Shown here: one piece after another, positions 27,637 to 36,133 of the stretch
Position numbering within the stretch: the first letter of the stretch is position 1
Layout: the number at the start of each line of letters is the position of its first letter
From: Deltaproteobacteria bacterium IMCC39146
Lineage (GTDB): Bacteria > Desulfobacterota > Desulfuromonadia > Desulfuromonadales > BM103
DNA length: 64,000 nt
Direction of reading: 5' to 3'
Assembly (NCBI GenBank): GCA_030005635.1
Contig: JARUHP010000007.1
Span: 62,001 to 126,000, forward strand
Notes under the pieces: model-generated
Told to the model about the DNA's origin: nothing
Seen by the model: the letters and a program-made list of their open reading frames with translations, nothing else
Databases searched by the model: none
Program-made: the position numbers and the translations under genes

Positions 27637-28800
27637 ATGATCCAGTCCAACACCAACGAATATTTCAGACTCTTTTTCGAAACGGCCCAGGCGATTCTCT
27701 CTGCGAGTAGTCTGCAGGAGACCCTTGATTCTCTGGTGCAGCGTACGGTTGCCGCCCTGGAGATTAAAGCGGGTGGCCTGCGACTGATTGATGAGGAAAG
27801 CCATAACCTGAAACAGGTTTCATCATTCGGCTTAAGTGAAACCTATTTGAATAAAGGCGCGCTTAACGCTGACCAGAGTATCCCTGAGGTGCTGGCCGGG
27901 TTGGTTGTTTATGTCAAGGACGCCTGTAGCGACCCTCGTATCCAGTACCCGGAGGCCATGCGCGCGGAAGGGATCGCTTCTGTTCTGTCGGTTCCTGTTA
28001 TCGCCAGCGACAAAGTGATCGGCGTTTTGCGTCTCTATAGCGCGGAGCCTCATGCTTACAGTGATGAGGATATCGAGTTTGTCTCCGCTCTTGCTGAAAT
28101 GGGTGGTATGGCGATTGTCAACGCACGTATTTATCAGGATAAGGATGAGCAGCTCGCGTCCCTGTTTGAAGAGATAGGGGTAGTCCTCCCGACGACGGTT
28201 GAAGCGGTAACGCAGGAGCTCGATATATCTCCCGTCCAAGATATTGATCCGAGTAAAAGCCTGGGCTATTTCCGCACGCTGCATGAAGTCACCAGTGCGG
28301 TTCTCTCCACTCTTGATTCCAAAGAGGTTGTTCAACTGATTGTTGATAAGGTGATCAGCATCATGCAGGTTAAAGCGAGCGCGTTGCGCTTGAGGAACGA
28401 AACGACCCATGAGCTTGAGTTGATCGCCACGTCTGGTCTGAGTGAGACGTTCCTGGCCAAAGGGCAACCTCACACGGATCAGAGCATCAGCGAAACCCTG
28501 GCCGGAAAGCCCGTTCTGATTGCTGATACAGCCAACGATCCGCGCCTGGAGTACCCTGTTGAAACCGTTGCCGAAGGGATTGCTTCGATTCTCTCCATGC
28601 CGATCATCGCCCATCAACGTGTGGTTGGCGTCCTCCGCCTTTACAGTGCGGAGAGGAGACGCTACAGCCAGGAGGAGATCACCTTCCTCTCTGCATTGGC
28701 TGAGATCGCGGGTATTGCCATCATGAATGCGAAAATCTACGAAAAAACCAACAATGATCTATCTTTCTGGACGGCGACTCTTGGCTATATGCAGGACTGA
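27637..28800 (+). CDS. Tandem GAF-domain protein without an output domain
   Basis: 387 residues, soluble. Two GAF domains (about 18-165 and 210-372) joined by a 40-residue linker; both carry the same phrases (DQSI.E.LAG, DPR..YP, AEGIAS.LS.P.IA, GVLRLYSAE, FLSALAE), so they arose by internal duplication and remain similar. GAF domains bind cyclic nucleotides, haem, small metabolites or nothing. No kinase, cyclase, phosphodiesterase or DNA-binding part follows, so it may act by binding a partner. GGAGGT precedes the ATG; a strong terminator follows 30 bases after the stop, so it is a single-gene unit. Confidence 0.88.
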   Translation: MIQSNTNEYFRLFFETAQAILSASSLQETLDSLVQRTVAALEIKAGGLRLIDEESHNLKQVSSFGLSETYLNKGALNADQSIPEVLAGLVVYVKDACSDPRIQYPEAMRAEGIASVLSVPVIASDKVIGVLRLYSAEPHAYSDEDIEFVSALAEMGGMAIVNARIYQDKDEQLASLFEEIGVVLPTTVEAVTQELDISPVQDIDPSKSLGYFRTLHEVTSAVLSTLDSKEVVQLIVDKVISIMQVKASALRLRNETTHELELIATSGLSETFLAKGQPHTDQSISETLAGKPVLIADTANDPRLEYPVETVAEGIASILSMPIIAHQRVVGVLRLYSAERRRYSQEEITFLSALAEIAGIAIMNAKIYEKTNNDLSFWTATLGYMQD

Positions 28801-28829
28801 TTGTTACAAACCAAATAGATCCACAGCAG

Positions 28830-28866
28830 GGCGGGGACACATAACTTATGTGTCCCCGCCTTTTTT
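28830..28866 (+). terminator. Terminator between the GAF and nuclease genes
   Basis: A perfect 15-base stem, GGCGGGGACACATAA (28830-28844) and TTATGTGTCCCCGCC (28846-28860), with a single central base (so the loop takes the inner pairs) and six T after it. The GGGGACA text resembles REP-type palindromes of this group, so it may be a repeat used as a terminator. Confidence 0.85.
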
Positions 28867-28898
28867 CGGTTGATTGTTTTGTGCCTTGCAGATGAGTC

Positions 28899-30356
28899 TC
28901 AGCACAAGCGTAATTGACCATCCTCGTCAGTGTCGAACTCTGACTCTTCCCTGACCGGAACCGATTCCTGTTTGACCGGCGGTAAATCCTCGGCAACGGT
29001 CTCTTCGTCCGGCTCGGCCTTCTCGGCCAAACAGGTCTCTTCAGTCGCTCTGATATTGACTTCGACCGCACGCTTGGCCAGCTTGTCGCAACGTTCATTG
29101 AACGGGTGTCCTGAGTGCCCACGAACCCACTCCCAGGATGTCTCATGTTGTTGGGCGAGGGTTTCAAGCTGTTTCCAGAGATCCTGGTTGGCAAGTGCCC
29201 CCGGTTCTTCCAGTCGTCCGTTGCGGGTCCAGTTGTGAATCCACTTGCTCATACCCTGGACGAGATACTGGGAGTCGCTGAACACATGAACCTTGCTGCT
29301 GTTATTCAGGGCTTGCAGACCCTTGATCGCAGCGATCAGCTCCATACGTTGCGAGGTCGCCTCAGGCTCAAAACCACTCAACTCTTTTTCGTGGCCTGCA
29401 TAGCGCAGTACGACACCATATCCACCTGGGCCTGAGTCCGTGCCAGAGCCGTCACTGTAGAGCTCAACCACACCCGGAGCCGGTGCTGTAAAAGCAATTT
29501 CCAACGCCTCGAATTCCAGCTCGCGCAACAAGGGCATTAAGGTCGTAAGGTTCGGCGCTTGTCTTGCAAAATGGTCAAGAGAAACGTCCAACTCAACATC
29601 GTAGCGGACTGTTGCCAGAGTTTTCGAGAGTCTGGCCTGGTCGGCATAGAGTTGCAGGTTCTCCTTTCGTTTTTTGCCACTCACCAGATGCTTCCATTTG
29701 AGGACATCTTCGAGTGATCCGAAACGTCGAACCAGTTCGGCCGCGGTCTTTTCACCCACTCCGGGAACACCCGGAATGTTGTCCGAGGTGTCACCGGCTA
29801 ACCCCAGCACGTCTGGTACCATCTCGGCGGGTACACCGAAGCGCTCAAGAACCTCCTGGGGGCCGGAACGTTTATCCTTCATGGTGTCCAGCAGGGAGAT
29901 CTTTTGGTCGACAATCTGCATCAAATCCTTGTCGCCGGTAACGACAGTCACCTGAAGCTCTTCGCTGGCATAGCGTCGCGCCAGCGTTGCAATCACATCA
30001 TCAGCCTCAAAGCCGTCAATTTTCAGCGTCGCAATATTGAGTGCCTGCAGAGTTTTCCTGATGTACTGAATCTGGTCGGCCAGGTCTTCAGGCATGGCCT
30101 CCCGATTTGCTTTGTACTCAGGGTAGAGCTCTCTCCGAAAGGTCTCTTCTCTGGGCGGGTCGAAGATGATGGCCAGATAGTCGGGTTGGTTCTCCTGAAG
30201 AAGATTCAGGAGCATCTTTGTGAAACCGAAGACGGCATTGGTTGGCATGCCGGCCGCGGTCGCAAGATCTCTGTAGCCGTAGTAGGCCCGATAAATATAG
30301 CTCGATCCATCGAGCAGGTAGAGTTCTCGAGGCGTCTCTGCTGGCTCTGATGACAT
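28899..30356 (-). CDS. Fusion of PolA-type 5'-3' exonuclease (FEN) and RNase HI
   Basis: 485 residues in one uninterrupted frame. Residues about 10-265 are a flap/5' nuclease like the N-terminal part of DNA polymerase I: LLDGSSYIYRAYY, REETFRRELYPEYKANR, GFEADDVIATLARR, VTGDKDLMQIVD and the H3TH region AGDTSDNIPGVPGVGEKTA. Residues about 297-435 are RNase HI with all catalytic residues: Asp302 (YSDGSG), Glu339 (SQRMEL), Asp361 (VFSDSQ), His414 (RGHSGHP) and Asp424 (ERCDKLA). An acidic tail of about 50 residues follows. Both activities remove RNA primers from lagging-strand DNA, so the fusion makes sense as one Okazaki-processing enzyme. Start: GGAGAG precedes the ATG at 30356; an ATG at 30389 has no such site. 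Confidence 0.93.
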   Translation of the reverse strand: MSSEPAETPRELYLLDGSSYIYRAYYGYRDLATAAGMPTNAVFGFTKMLLNLLQENQPDYLAIIFDPPREETFRRELYPEYKANREAMPEDLADQIQYIRKTLQALNIATLKIDGFEADDVIATLARRYASEELQVTVVTGDKDLMQIVDQKISLLDTMKDKRSGPQEVLERFGVPAEMVPDVLGLAGDTSDNIPGVPGVGEKTAAELVRRFGSLEDVLKWKHLVSGKKRKENLQLYADQARLSKTLATVRYDVELDVSLDHFARQAPNLTTLMPLLRELEFEALEIAFTAPAPGVVELYSDGSGTDSGPGGYGVVLRYAGHEKELSGFEPEATSQRMELIAAIKGLQALNNSSKVHVFSDSQYLVQGMSKWIHNWTRNGRLEEPGALANQDLWKQLETLAQQHETSWEWVRGHSGHPFNERCDKLAKRAVEVNIRATEETCLAEKAEPDEETVAEDLPPVKQESVPVREESEFDTDEDGQLRLC

Positions 30357-30499
30357 GGGGCTCTCCGCGGATTGATTTATTGTCTTCATGATGGTTTTAG
30401 AATCGCATATTCCGGGTGTTCATCAAACAGTTTTGTTTTGCTGCTGCGTTGCTGCTTTGTGGCCGTTCCAATGGTGCAGGTCGGTGAAGCCACTGCGCA

Positions 30500-30847
30500 T
30501 CAACGCCTTGTCAGGCTTCTTACTATGTCCACTTCTCTCTGTCGGCCAAGCGCTCTTAGCGTTTCAATCGTACTCTCGCTGTGCTCTTTTGCTTCTCCGG
30601 TGAGGTACGCAAACAGAAAGGATGCCAGCGTGGCCTGTGCGGTCGCGTGCTTTTCCTTCAAGGTTGTCCGCTTCCCGGCATCGAGCCACAGTTCACCGGA
30701 ACGCTTCTGGTGAAATGCAATGGCCTCACTCGTGATCGCCAGTTGGTTCTCCAAGGTTTGATCTTCGTCGTATTTAAAGGCTTCCACAATTTTTTCGGGG
30801 AAGCCCTCCTGGATATAATCAGCAAGTTGTCTAAGTTTATTTCTCAC
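30500..30847 (-). CDS. Small cytoplasmic protein of unknown function
   Basis: 115 residues from a GTG at 30847 with AGGG six bases ahead; a TTG at 30886 would extend it by 13 residues without a ribosome site. The product is helical and charged (LRQLADYIQEGFPEKIVEAF; ATAQATLASFLFAYLTGEAKEH), without signal peptide, membrane helix or known motif. It lies about 110 bases upstream of the nuclease fusion on the same strand and could share its transcript. No function assigned. Confidence 0.5.
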   Translation of the reverse strand: MRNKLRQLADYIQEGFPEKIVEAFKYDEDQTLENQLAITSEAIAFHQKRSGELWLDAGKRTTLKEKHATAQATLASFLFAYLTGEAKEHSESTIETLRALGRQREVDIVRSLTRR

Positions 30848-31084
30848 GATAATCCCTGTCGCTTGTGAACTCTGGTGATTTGCCAAATTGATTTAATGCA
30901 GAAAGTTATAATAAGCTCTTCTCTGGCTAACGGCCAGATTTGTTTTTGTCTGCAGCCATGATTATACTGAGCCTACGAACACTGACCTGTTCCTTCTTTC
31001 TGTTGTCCTGTTTTGCGTTTTTTTTTTTTTTGGGGTTTAATGCTTTTTCGTGTCTAAACGCCTGCGTATATTTTAGAGACCCTC

Positions 31085-31552
31085 ATGAACATTCGCTGTA
31101 AAATGATTATTGGTGTTATCGGCGCCTCGCAACCTTCGCCAGAGGGTCTGGTTATGGCAGCAGCTGTCGGTCGTGAGATTGCCTCACGGGGAGCTGTTCT
31201 TGTCTGTGGCGGTCTCGGTGGTGTTATGGAAGCGGCTGCGAAGGGCGCAAACGAAGTTGGAGGCGAAGTGCTTGGAATCCTTCCCGACTCTGATAAGACA
31301 CATGTAAACCCTTTCGTGACAATTGCGGTGCCGACGAATATGGGACATGCTCGCAATGTGATTATTGCCCATACGGCTGATGCTTTGATCGCTGTCGAGG
31401 GGGAGTACGGCACCCTCTCCGAGGCGGCGATTGCATGTAAACTCTGCAAGCCGGTCTTTGTCTTGCCCGGCGGGCCACAACTTACTGGGACTGTCGCGGT
31501 GAACTCTCCGCAGGAAGCGGTGAATCTAGCTTTTGAAAGTATGAAACTATGA
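31085..31552 (+). CDS. SLOG-fold protein of the TIGR00725 family (molybdenum-cofactor-carrier-like)
   Basis: 155 residues with a Rossmann-type SLOG fold: IGVIGASQ near the start, GAVLVCGGLGGVMEAAAKGA in the nucleotide-binding loop and EGEYGTLSE near the end. Relatives include the lysine-decarboxylase-like LOG proteins and the Chlamydomonas molybdenum-cofactor carrier; many bacterial members have no known substrate. An ATG 18 bases in (MIIGVIGAS) is a possible start. It overlaps the DHH gene by four bases and opens a five-gene run ending in rdgB. Confidence 0.85.
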   Translation: MNIRCKMIIGVIGASQPSPEGLVMAAAVGREIASRGAVLVCGGLGGVMEAAAKGANEVGGEVLGILPDSDKTHVNPFVTIAVPTNMGHARNVIIAHTADALIAVEGEYGTLSEAAIACKLCKPVFVLPGGPQLTGTVAVNSPQEAVNLAFESMKL

Positions 31553-32598
31553 CCTCAAAAAATGACTGTAACAAATCTCACTCTGAAAAGTTCTCTACGG
31601 AGATTATAGAAGGACTCCGTGGCAAGGGGTCAGTCCTGATTGTTACCCACGATCATCCTGATCCCGATGCCCTTGCTGCTGCGGTGGCTTTAAAACACTT
31701 GATTCTGGTTAAAACCGGTCAGGATGCAACGATCGCTTTCGGTGGCGTTATTGGCCGTCGAGAGAACCTGGTGATGGTCAAAGAATTGGAGATCAAGTCA
31801 ACATCGATCCACGATCTTGATCTGGATACCTTTAACGCGGTCTGCATGGTCGACACTCAGCCGGGAACCGGCAACAACTCTTACCCGGTGGATCGGCGCG
31901 TAGACCTGGTGATTGATCATCATCAGGTGAAAGAGCATACACACGCTTGTCGTTGGGTCGATGTACGCCCTGAATATGGGGCTTCGGCCAGTATCCTCTT
32001 CGAATACCTGCAGTCTCAGGAGGTCAAGATCGCCACCAAGTTGGCAACAATCCTCTTTTATGCGATCAAGTCAGAGACAGAAGACCTTGGTCGAGACTGG
32101 ACCAAGTCGGACCGCGATGCCTACTTGAAGCTGATGCCCCTTTGCAATAATCGCATCCTGCATGAAATCACCCATCCAAAATCATCTCGGGTTTATTTTA
32201 AGTATTTTGATACAGGTTTAAAGAATGCGAAGATTTATGGAAATGCATTGATTTTCAACCTTTATTTGATTGATCACCCTGAAATTGTCGCGGAAATTGC
32301 GGATTTCCTGATGCGGGTCGACGGCATAGAGATCGTCCTCGGGCTAGGTTGTTATCACGAGGAAGGTGTTCTTTCGATGCGTACCAGTCATCAGGAGATC
32401 CATGCCGGGGTCTTGATGCAGAAGGTTGTCGAGGACATTGGAACCGGCGGCGGCCACAGCATGACAGCCGGTGGGCAGGTTCGCCCCTTACCGGCAGCGA
32501 ACAAGAGCCTCGGGGCCCTGGAATATGAGCTGACAGGGCGTCTTCTGGCGGCCCTCGGACTTGAGCACACTGAACCGGAAAGTCTGGTTGCCAGCTAA
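31549..32598 (+). CDS. DHH/DHHA1 phosphoesterase, NrnA-like
   Basis: 349 residues. Metal-binding text THDHPDPDALAAA (about 33-45), the VDTQPG loop, IDHHQV (the DHH signature, about 124-129) and a C-terminal DHHA1 domain ending in GTGGGHSMTAGGQ. This matches nano-RNases and pAp phosphatases of the NrnA type, which hydrolyse 2-5 nt RNAs or 3'-phosphoadenosine 5'-phosphate, but the longer spacing between the domains means c-di-AMP or other substrates cannot be excluded. Overlaps its upstream neighbour by four bases. Confidence 0.88.
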   Translation: MTSKNDCNKSHSEKFSTEIIEGLRGKGSVLIVTHDHPDPDALAAAVALKHLILVKTGQDATIAFGGVIGRRENLVMVKELEIKSTSIHDLDLDTFNAVCMVDTQPGTGNNSYPVDRRVDLVIDHHQVKEHTHACRWVDVRPEYGASASILFEYLQSQEVKIATKLATILFYAIKSETEDLGRDWTKSDRDAYLKLMPLCNNRILHEITHPKSSRVYFKYFDTGLKNAKIYGNALIFNLYLIDHPEIVAEIADFLMRVDGIEIVLGLGCYHEEGVLSMRTSHQEIHAGVLMQKVVEDIGTGGGHSMTAGGQVRPLPAANKSLGALEYELTGRLLAALGLEHTEPESLVAS

Positions 32599-32656
32599 TA
32601 CCGGAATAGCATTGTCTGCGTTGACACCCCCACGCATCTGGAGTATAAAACGCGCC

Positions 32657-33736
32657 ATGTCTTGTCTTCTCTTACAATCCTTCTCGCTGCTTGTTTTCCT
32701 TCTGGCGACCGCTCTTCCAGCCAGCGCGCTCGTTGAAATTGGTCGTCCTGGTGAAGATCCCCTGGTGATTGAGGATGTCTACCTGCGTGAGGGGACGGCC
32801 TTTGTTTCCATAGACGACGTTATGGCGGCCCTGGCTTTGGAGGGGACATGGAATTCTGTAGCCCATGTTTATGTCATCAAAACTCCGCATGGTAGCGCCA
32901 TTATCTCCCCCGGGAGTCAGTATCTGAAGTTGGGTGACAACTTCATCCCGATCTCTCATCGTCCACGCTTTATCGATGGCAAGCTGCAAGTTTCAGAAGT
33001 CTTTCTGCTGCGGCAGTTGGCACCTCTGCTTACAGAGCCTATTCACTATCGCAACCATAACCCGCCTGCAGCAACCAAGAGTGAGGATCCCCTCGATCGT
33101 CTCTTTGCCTTCCTGTTGCGCAAGAAAGAGCCGGTCGCTGATGTCAGTAAGTGGATTGTTTCTATTGATCCCGGACATGGTGGAGAGGATAGCGGAGCGC
33201 TGGGTTTGAACGGTAGTAAAGAGAAGGCTGTGACGCTCGCTGTTGGCCAGCGACTGGAAAAGCTTCTGAAGATGCATCAGGATGCGCCGGTTGTTTTGAC
33301 GCGTGACGGAGATTACGCTCTCAACATGGACCGTCGTCTTGAAGTTGTCGCAAAGGGCCAGTCTGATGTGCTGATCTCCTTGCATGCCCAGGCGTTTTTC
33401 TCTGAAGAGGCTTCAGGTGTCAATCTTTACGTCCAGCCGCAAACGGAGCGCGATGTTCCCGATGGTCTGGTTGTGGAAAACTCCAGCCTGAAGCTCGCTG
33501 AAAGGTTGCGTGAAAAGCTGCAGAAAAACGGCTTTGTCGTTAACGCTATTAAAGAGCTGCCGATTTATCCCCTTGGACGAGGTGACTTGCCTCGCGTACT
33601 GGTAGAGATGGGCAGCTTGACCAACTCTATCGATTTAACCACCTTGCAGGATCCGATTCGTCAACAGGATTTTGCCCGCGCCCTCTTTGATGGTTTGCAG
33701 GCGTTTTTCGATAGCTTCTCAGGAGTTAGTCAATGA
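32657..33736 (+). CDS. N-acetylmuramoyl-L-alanine amidase (Amidase_3), exported
   Basis: Cleaves the amide bond between muramic acid and the peptide stem. From the ATG at 32657 the 359-residue product starts with a clean signal peptide ([17 protein letters not shown]); a longer frame from 32561 overlaps the DHH gene and would bury the signal, so it is rejected. The N-terminal part of the mature protein resembles a substrate-binding copper-amine-oxidase-like domain ([18 protein letters not shown]). The catalytic domain starts at [13 protein letters not shown] (zinc His), then [12 protein letters not shown] (zinc Glu), SLHAQ (zinc His, with Q in place of the more usual N or D) and [10 protein letters not shown] (catalytic Glu). 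The stop overlaps rph by four bases. Confidence 0.92.
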   Translation: MSCLLLQSFSLLVFLLATALPASALVEIGRPGEDPLVIEDVYLREGTAFVSIDDVMAALALEGTWNSVAHVYVIKTPHGSAIISPGSQYLKLGDNFIPISHRPRFIDGKLQVSEVFLLRQLAPLLTEPIHYRNHNPPAATKSEDPLDRLFAFLLRKKEPVADVSKWIVSIDPGHGGEDSGALGLNGSKEKAVTLAVGQRLEKLLKMHQDAPVVLTRDGDYALNMDRRLEVVAKGQSDVLISLHAQAFFSEEASGVNLYVQPQTERDVPDGLVVENSSLKLAERLREKLQKNGFVVNAIKELPIYPLGRGDLPRVLVEMGSLTNSIDLTTLQDPIRQQDFARALFDGLQAFFDSFSGVSQ

Positions 33737-34464
33737 GTTCTACTCTACCCGTCCGTCACGATGATCGTCAGGTCAATCAGCTTCGCCAGGTTAAGATCGA
33801 GCGTGGCTTTACTCGCTATGCGGAAGGCTCCGTGCTGATCTGTTTCGGAGAAACGCGGGTCCTCTGTAATGCTTCTGTTGAAGAAAAGGTACCATCATTC
33901 ATGCGCGGCCAGGGTCGCGGATGGGTGACTGCCGAATACAGCATGCTGCCGCGGGCGACGCAAACCCGCTCCGGACGTGAAGCCGCTCGCGGCAAACTGG
34001 GTGGACGGACCATGGAAATTCAGCGGCTGATCGGTCGCGCTTTACGCGCCATTGTCGATTTCGAGTTGCTTGGAGAGCGTACCATCGTGATTGATTGTGA
34101 TGTCCTGCAGGCTGACGGTGGAACCCGTACGGCGTCAATTACCGGGGCCTGGATTGCTCTTGCCGACGCAGTAGACACACTTCTTGAGAAGGGGCTGATC
34201 AAAAAGTCGCCATTAAAAGACAGTGTCGCCGCGATCAGTTCGGGGATTGTTAAGGGCCAGCCAGTCCTGGACCTCGATTACGTAGAAGACGCCGGCGCCG
34301 ATGTTGATATGAACTTTGTGATGACCGGTGATGGCCGGTTTGTCGAAGTGCAAGGTACGGCAGAAGAGGAGCCTTTCACAGCCGACCAACTGGACGCATT
34401 GCGAGAGTTGGCCAATCATGGTTGTCGTGAGTTGACGAAACTGCAGTTGGATGCGCGCAAGTAA
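33733..34464 (+). CDS. rph: Ribonuclease PH
   Basis: Phosphorolytic 3'-5' exoribonuclease trimming tRNA 3' ends. 243 residues, full family length, with hallmark text [54 protein letters not shown] and [20 protein letters not shown]. It is translationally coupled to the amidase gene (ATGA overlap) and followed after six bases by rdgB, the common rph-rdgB pairing. Confidence 0.97.
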   Translation: MSSTLPVRHDDRQVNQLRQVKIERGFTRYAEGSVLICFGETRVLCNASVEEKVPSFMRGQGRGWVTAEYSMLPRATQTRSGREAARGKLGGRTMEIQRLIGRALRAIVDFELLGERTIVIDCDVLQADGGTRTASITGAWIALADAVDTLLEKGLIKKSPLKDSVAAISSGIVKGQPVLDLDYVEDAGADVDMNFVMTGDGRFVEVQGTAEEEPFTADQLDALRELANHGCRELTKLQLDARK

Positions 34465-34470
34465 ACCGTT

Positions 34471-35052
34471 ATGGAACTCGTTGTCGCAACTCGAAATGCA
34501 GGTAAGCTCAAAGAGATTCGTCGGCTCCTCGAAGCCCAAGGTATTATTGTCCTCGGCTTGGACCAGTTCCCTGAGCTTCCGGAAGTTGAAGAAGATGGTG
34601 ACACCTTTGCGGTCAACGCAACCAAGAAGGCAGAGGAGGTTGCCCGTGCTACGGGGCTACCCTGCCTGGCCGATGACTCCGGCTTGACTGTTGCTGCTCT
34701 TGATGGACGCCCGGGGGTTTATTCTGCGCGTTTCTCCGGTGAGGAGGCTACTGACAGCAGTAATAACCGCAAGCTGCTTGTGGAGATGGCTTCGGTCACT
34801 GAGAGTGAGCGCAAGGCTGCTTTTTGTTGTGTGATGGCTCTCTGTTTGCCTGGTCAACCAACACGACTGTTCGAAGGTCGTGTAGAAGGTCATATCCTGA
34901 AACAGCTACAGGGGGATGGCGGCTTTGGTTATGACCCTCTCTTCTGGTTGTCTGAGTTCAACTGTACCATGGCGGAGTTGCCTCTCGATGTTAAAAATCG
35001 TATCAGCCATCGTGGGCAGTCGTTACGACAGATTGTTGAGTTCCTCACTTAG
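34471..35052 (+). CDS. rdgB: XTP/dITP pyrophosphatase (RdgB/HAM1)
   Basis: Removes non-canonical purine nucleotides (dITP, XTP) to keep them out of DNA. 193 residues with the signature [16 protein letters not shown] at the start, [35 protein letters not shown] and GFGYDPLFW. Last gene of the 31085-35052 run. Confidence 0.97.
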   Translation: MELVVATRNAGKLKEIRRLLEAQGIIVLGLDQFPELPEVEEDGDTFAVNATKKAEEVARATGLPCLADDSGLTVAALDGRPGVYSARFSGEEATDSSNNRKLLVEMASVTESERKAAFCCVMALCLPGQPTRLFEGRVEGHILKQLQGDGGFGYDPLFWLSEFNCTMAELPLDVKNRISHRGQSLRQIVEFLT

Positions 35053-35451
35053 TTCTTCGCTGCAAATCCACCTCCATTCTGTCGTGTAGTTGTGTTCACC
35101 TGGAGTCTTGTAAAGGGGACTATTCCTGTAAGGTTTTGAGGGAGGCCGATAAAGCCATTTTCTTTAAATTTTTACTTTATTTTTTTTCAAACGGTGTTTA
35201 GTATACGGAAGTCTTGTATACAGTATGCAATTATATGTGCGGCGAATCAGAAGAGAGAGAGAAGTACCGCTGGTCGTTGCAGAGTGACAAGGGATATCAA
35301 TAAGGGGTTGTCAAGTCGTTGGCGAGGACCTCCTCGGTAGACGTGGCAAGACATCTTGTCTTGTTTTGTCTTTTGAACTGGTTTAACCGGTTCTCGAGTG
35401 GGTCTTTATTCGGGTTTCATCCATCAACACACTGAGTAAGGGATCAAAATC
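35053..35451 (+). promoter_or_regulatory. Regulatory gap upstream of frdCAB with GTATAC dyads
   Basis: No gene is seen in these 399 bases. GTATAC occurs twice, at 35201-35206 and 35216-35221, and the second is part of TTGTATACAGTATGCAA (35214-35230), which resembles the inverted half-sites used by GntR/FadR-type regulators. Further on, GGCGAGGACCTCCTCG-type and CAAGACATCTTG palindromes (about 35318-35356) suggest a folded leader before frdC. No confident -35/-10 pair could be picked. Confidence 0.35.
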
Positions 35452-36120
35452 ATGCAACTGACGCAAAGTTCTGTGGGCAGAAAGATCATCATGGCCGTTA
35501 CTGGCATCGTGTTGGTCGGCTTTGTTTGTGTGCACCTCCTGGGCAATTCGTCCATGTTTGTCGGTGCAGACGCAATCAACGCTTATGCGCAGAAGCTGCA
35601 CAGTCTCGGACCATTCGTCTGGGTCTTCCGGCTGGTTATGCTGGTAGCTTTTGCTTTACACATCGTTTTTGGGATCCAGTTAACACTGGAGAACAAGGCT
35701 GCAACCCCCGAGGCGAATGTGCAGGTTAAACGTCTGAAGACTGGTTTCGGTGCCGAAACTATGATCGTTTCGGGCCTGGTGATGCTGGCATTTGTCATTT
35801 ATCACCTGCTTCACTTCACCGTACAGGTGCCCGGTATGGGCGTCTACGAGATGAACGAAGCCACCAACATGGTCAATGTTTACACCATGGTGGTTGCAGG
35901 CTTCAAGAGTGTCCTGACGGTTATCATCTATCTCGCCGGTATGTTCTTCTTGTTCCTGCACGTCAGTCACGGCTTCCAAAGCTTGTTCCAGACCCTGGGA
36001 CTGAGCAATGACAAGTCTCTTCCGGTCACGGGAATGGTCAGCAAATTGGTTGGTTTTGTCCTCCTTCTGGGGTACATCGCCATTCCTTTGTCGATCGTTT
36101 TCGGCTGCATTAAGCTTTAG
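35452..36120 (+). CDS. frdC: Succinate dehydrogenase/fumarate reductase cytochrome b subunit
   Basis: 222-residue five-helix membrane subunit carrying two haems b and the quinone site, the single-anchor type seen in Wolinella, Bacillus and Geobacter. Text: SSVGRKIIMAVTGIVLVGFVCVHLLGN (haem His in helix I), LVMLVAFALHIVFGIQ, VIYHLLHFTV, and MFFLFLHVSHGFQSLFQTLGL, giving the four axial histidines. AAGGGATC precedes the ATG. In Geobacter the homologous complex works in both directions, oxidising succinate or reducing fumarate; direction here cannot be told from sequence. Confidence 0.93.
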   Translation: MQLTQSSVGRKIIMAVTGIVLVGFVCVHLLGNSSMFVGADAINAYAQKLHSLGPFVWVFRLVMLVAFALHIVFGIQLTLENKAATPEANVQVKRLKTGFGAETMIVSGLVMLAFVIYHLLHFTVQVPGMGVYEMNEATNMVNVYTMVVAGFKSVLTVIIYLAGMFFLFLHVSHGFQSLFQTLGLSNDKSLPVTGMVSKLVGFVLLLGYIAIPLSIVFGCIKL

Positions 36121-36133
36121 GAGGTCGATTTAA

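Noticed and set aside
32561-32656. Extended N-terminus of the amidase
   Set aside because: The extra 32 residues overlap the DHH gene, lack a ribosome site and would place the signal peptide internally.
35053-35451. Riboswitch in the frdC leader
   Set aside because: Palindromes are present but no known aptamer core was recognised, and no anti-terminator/terminator pair could be drawn.
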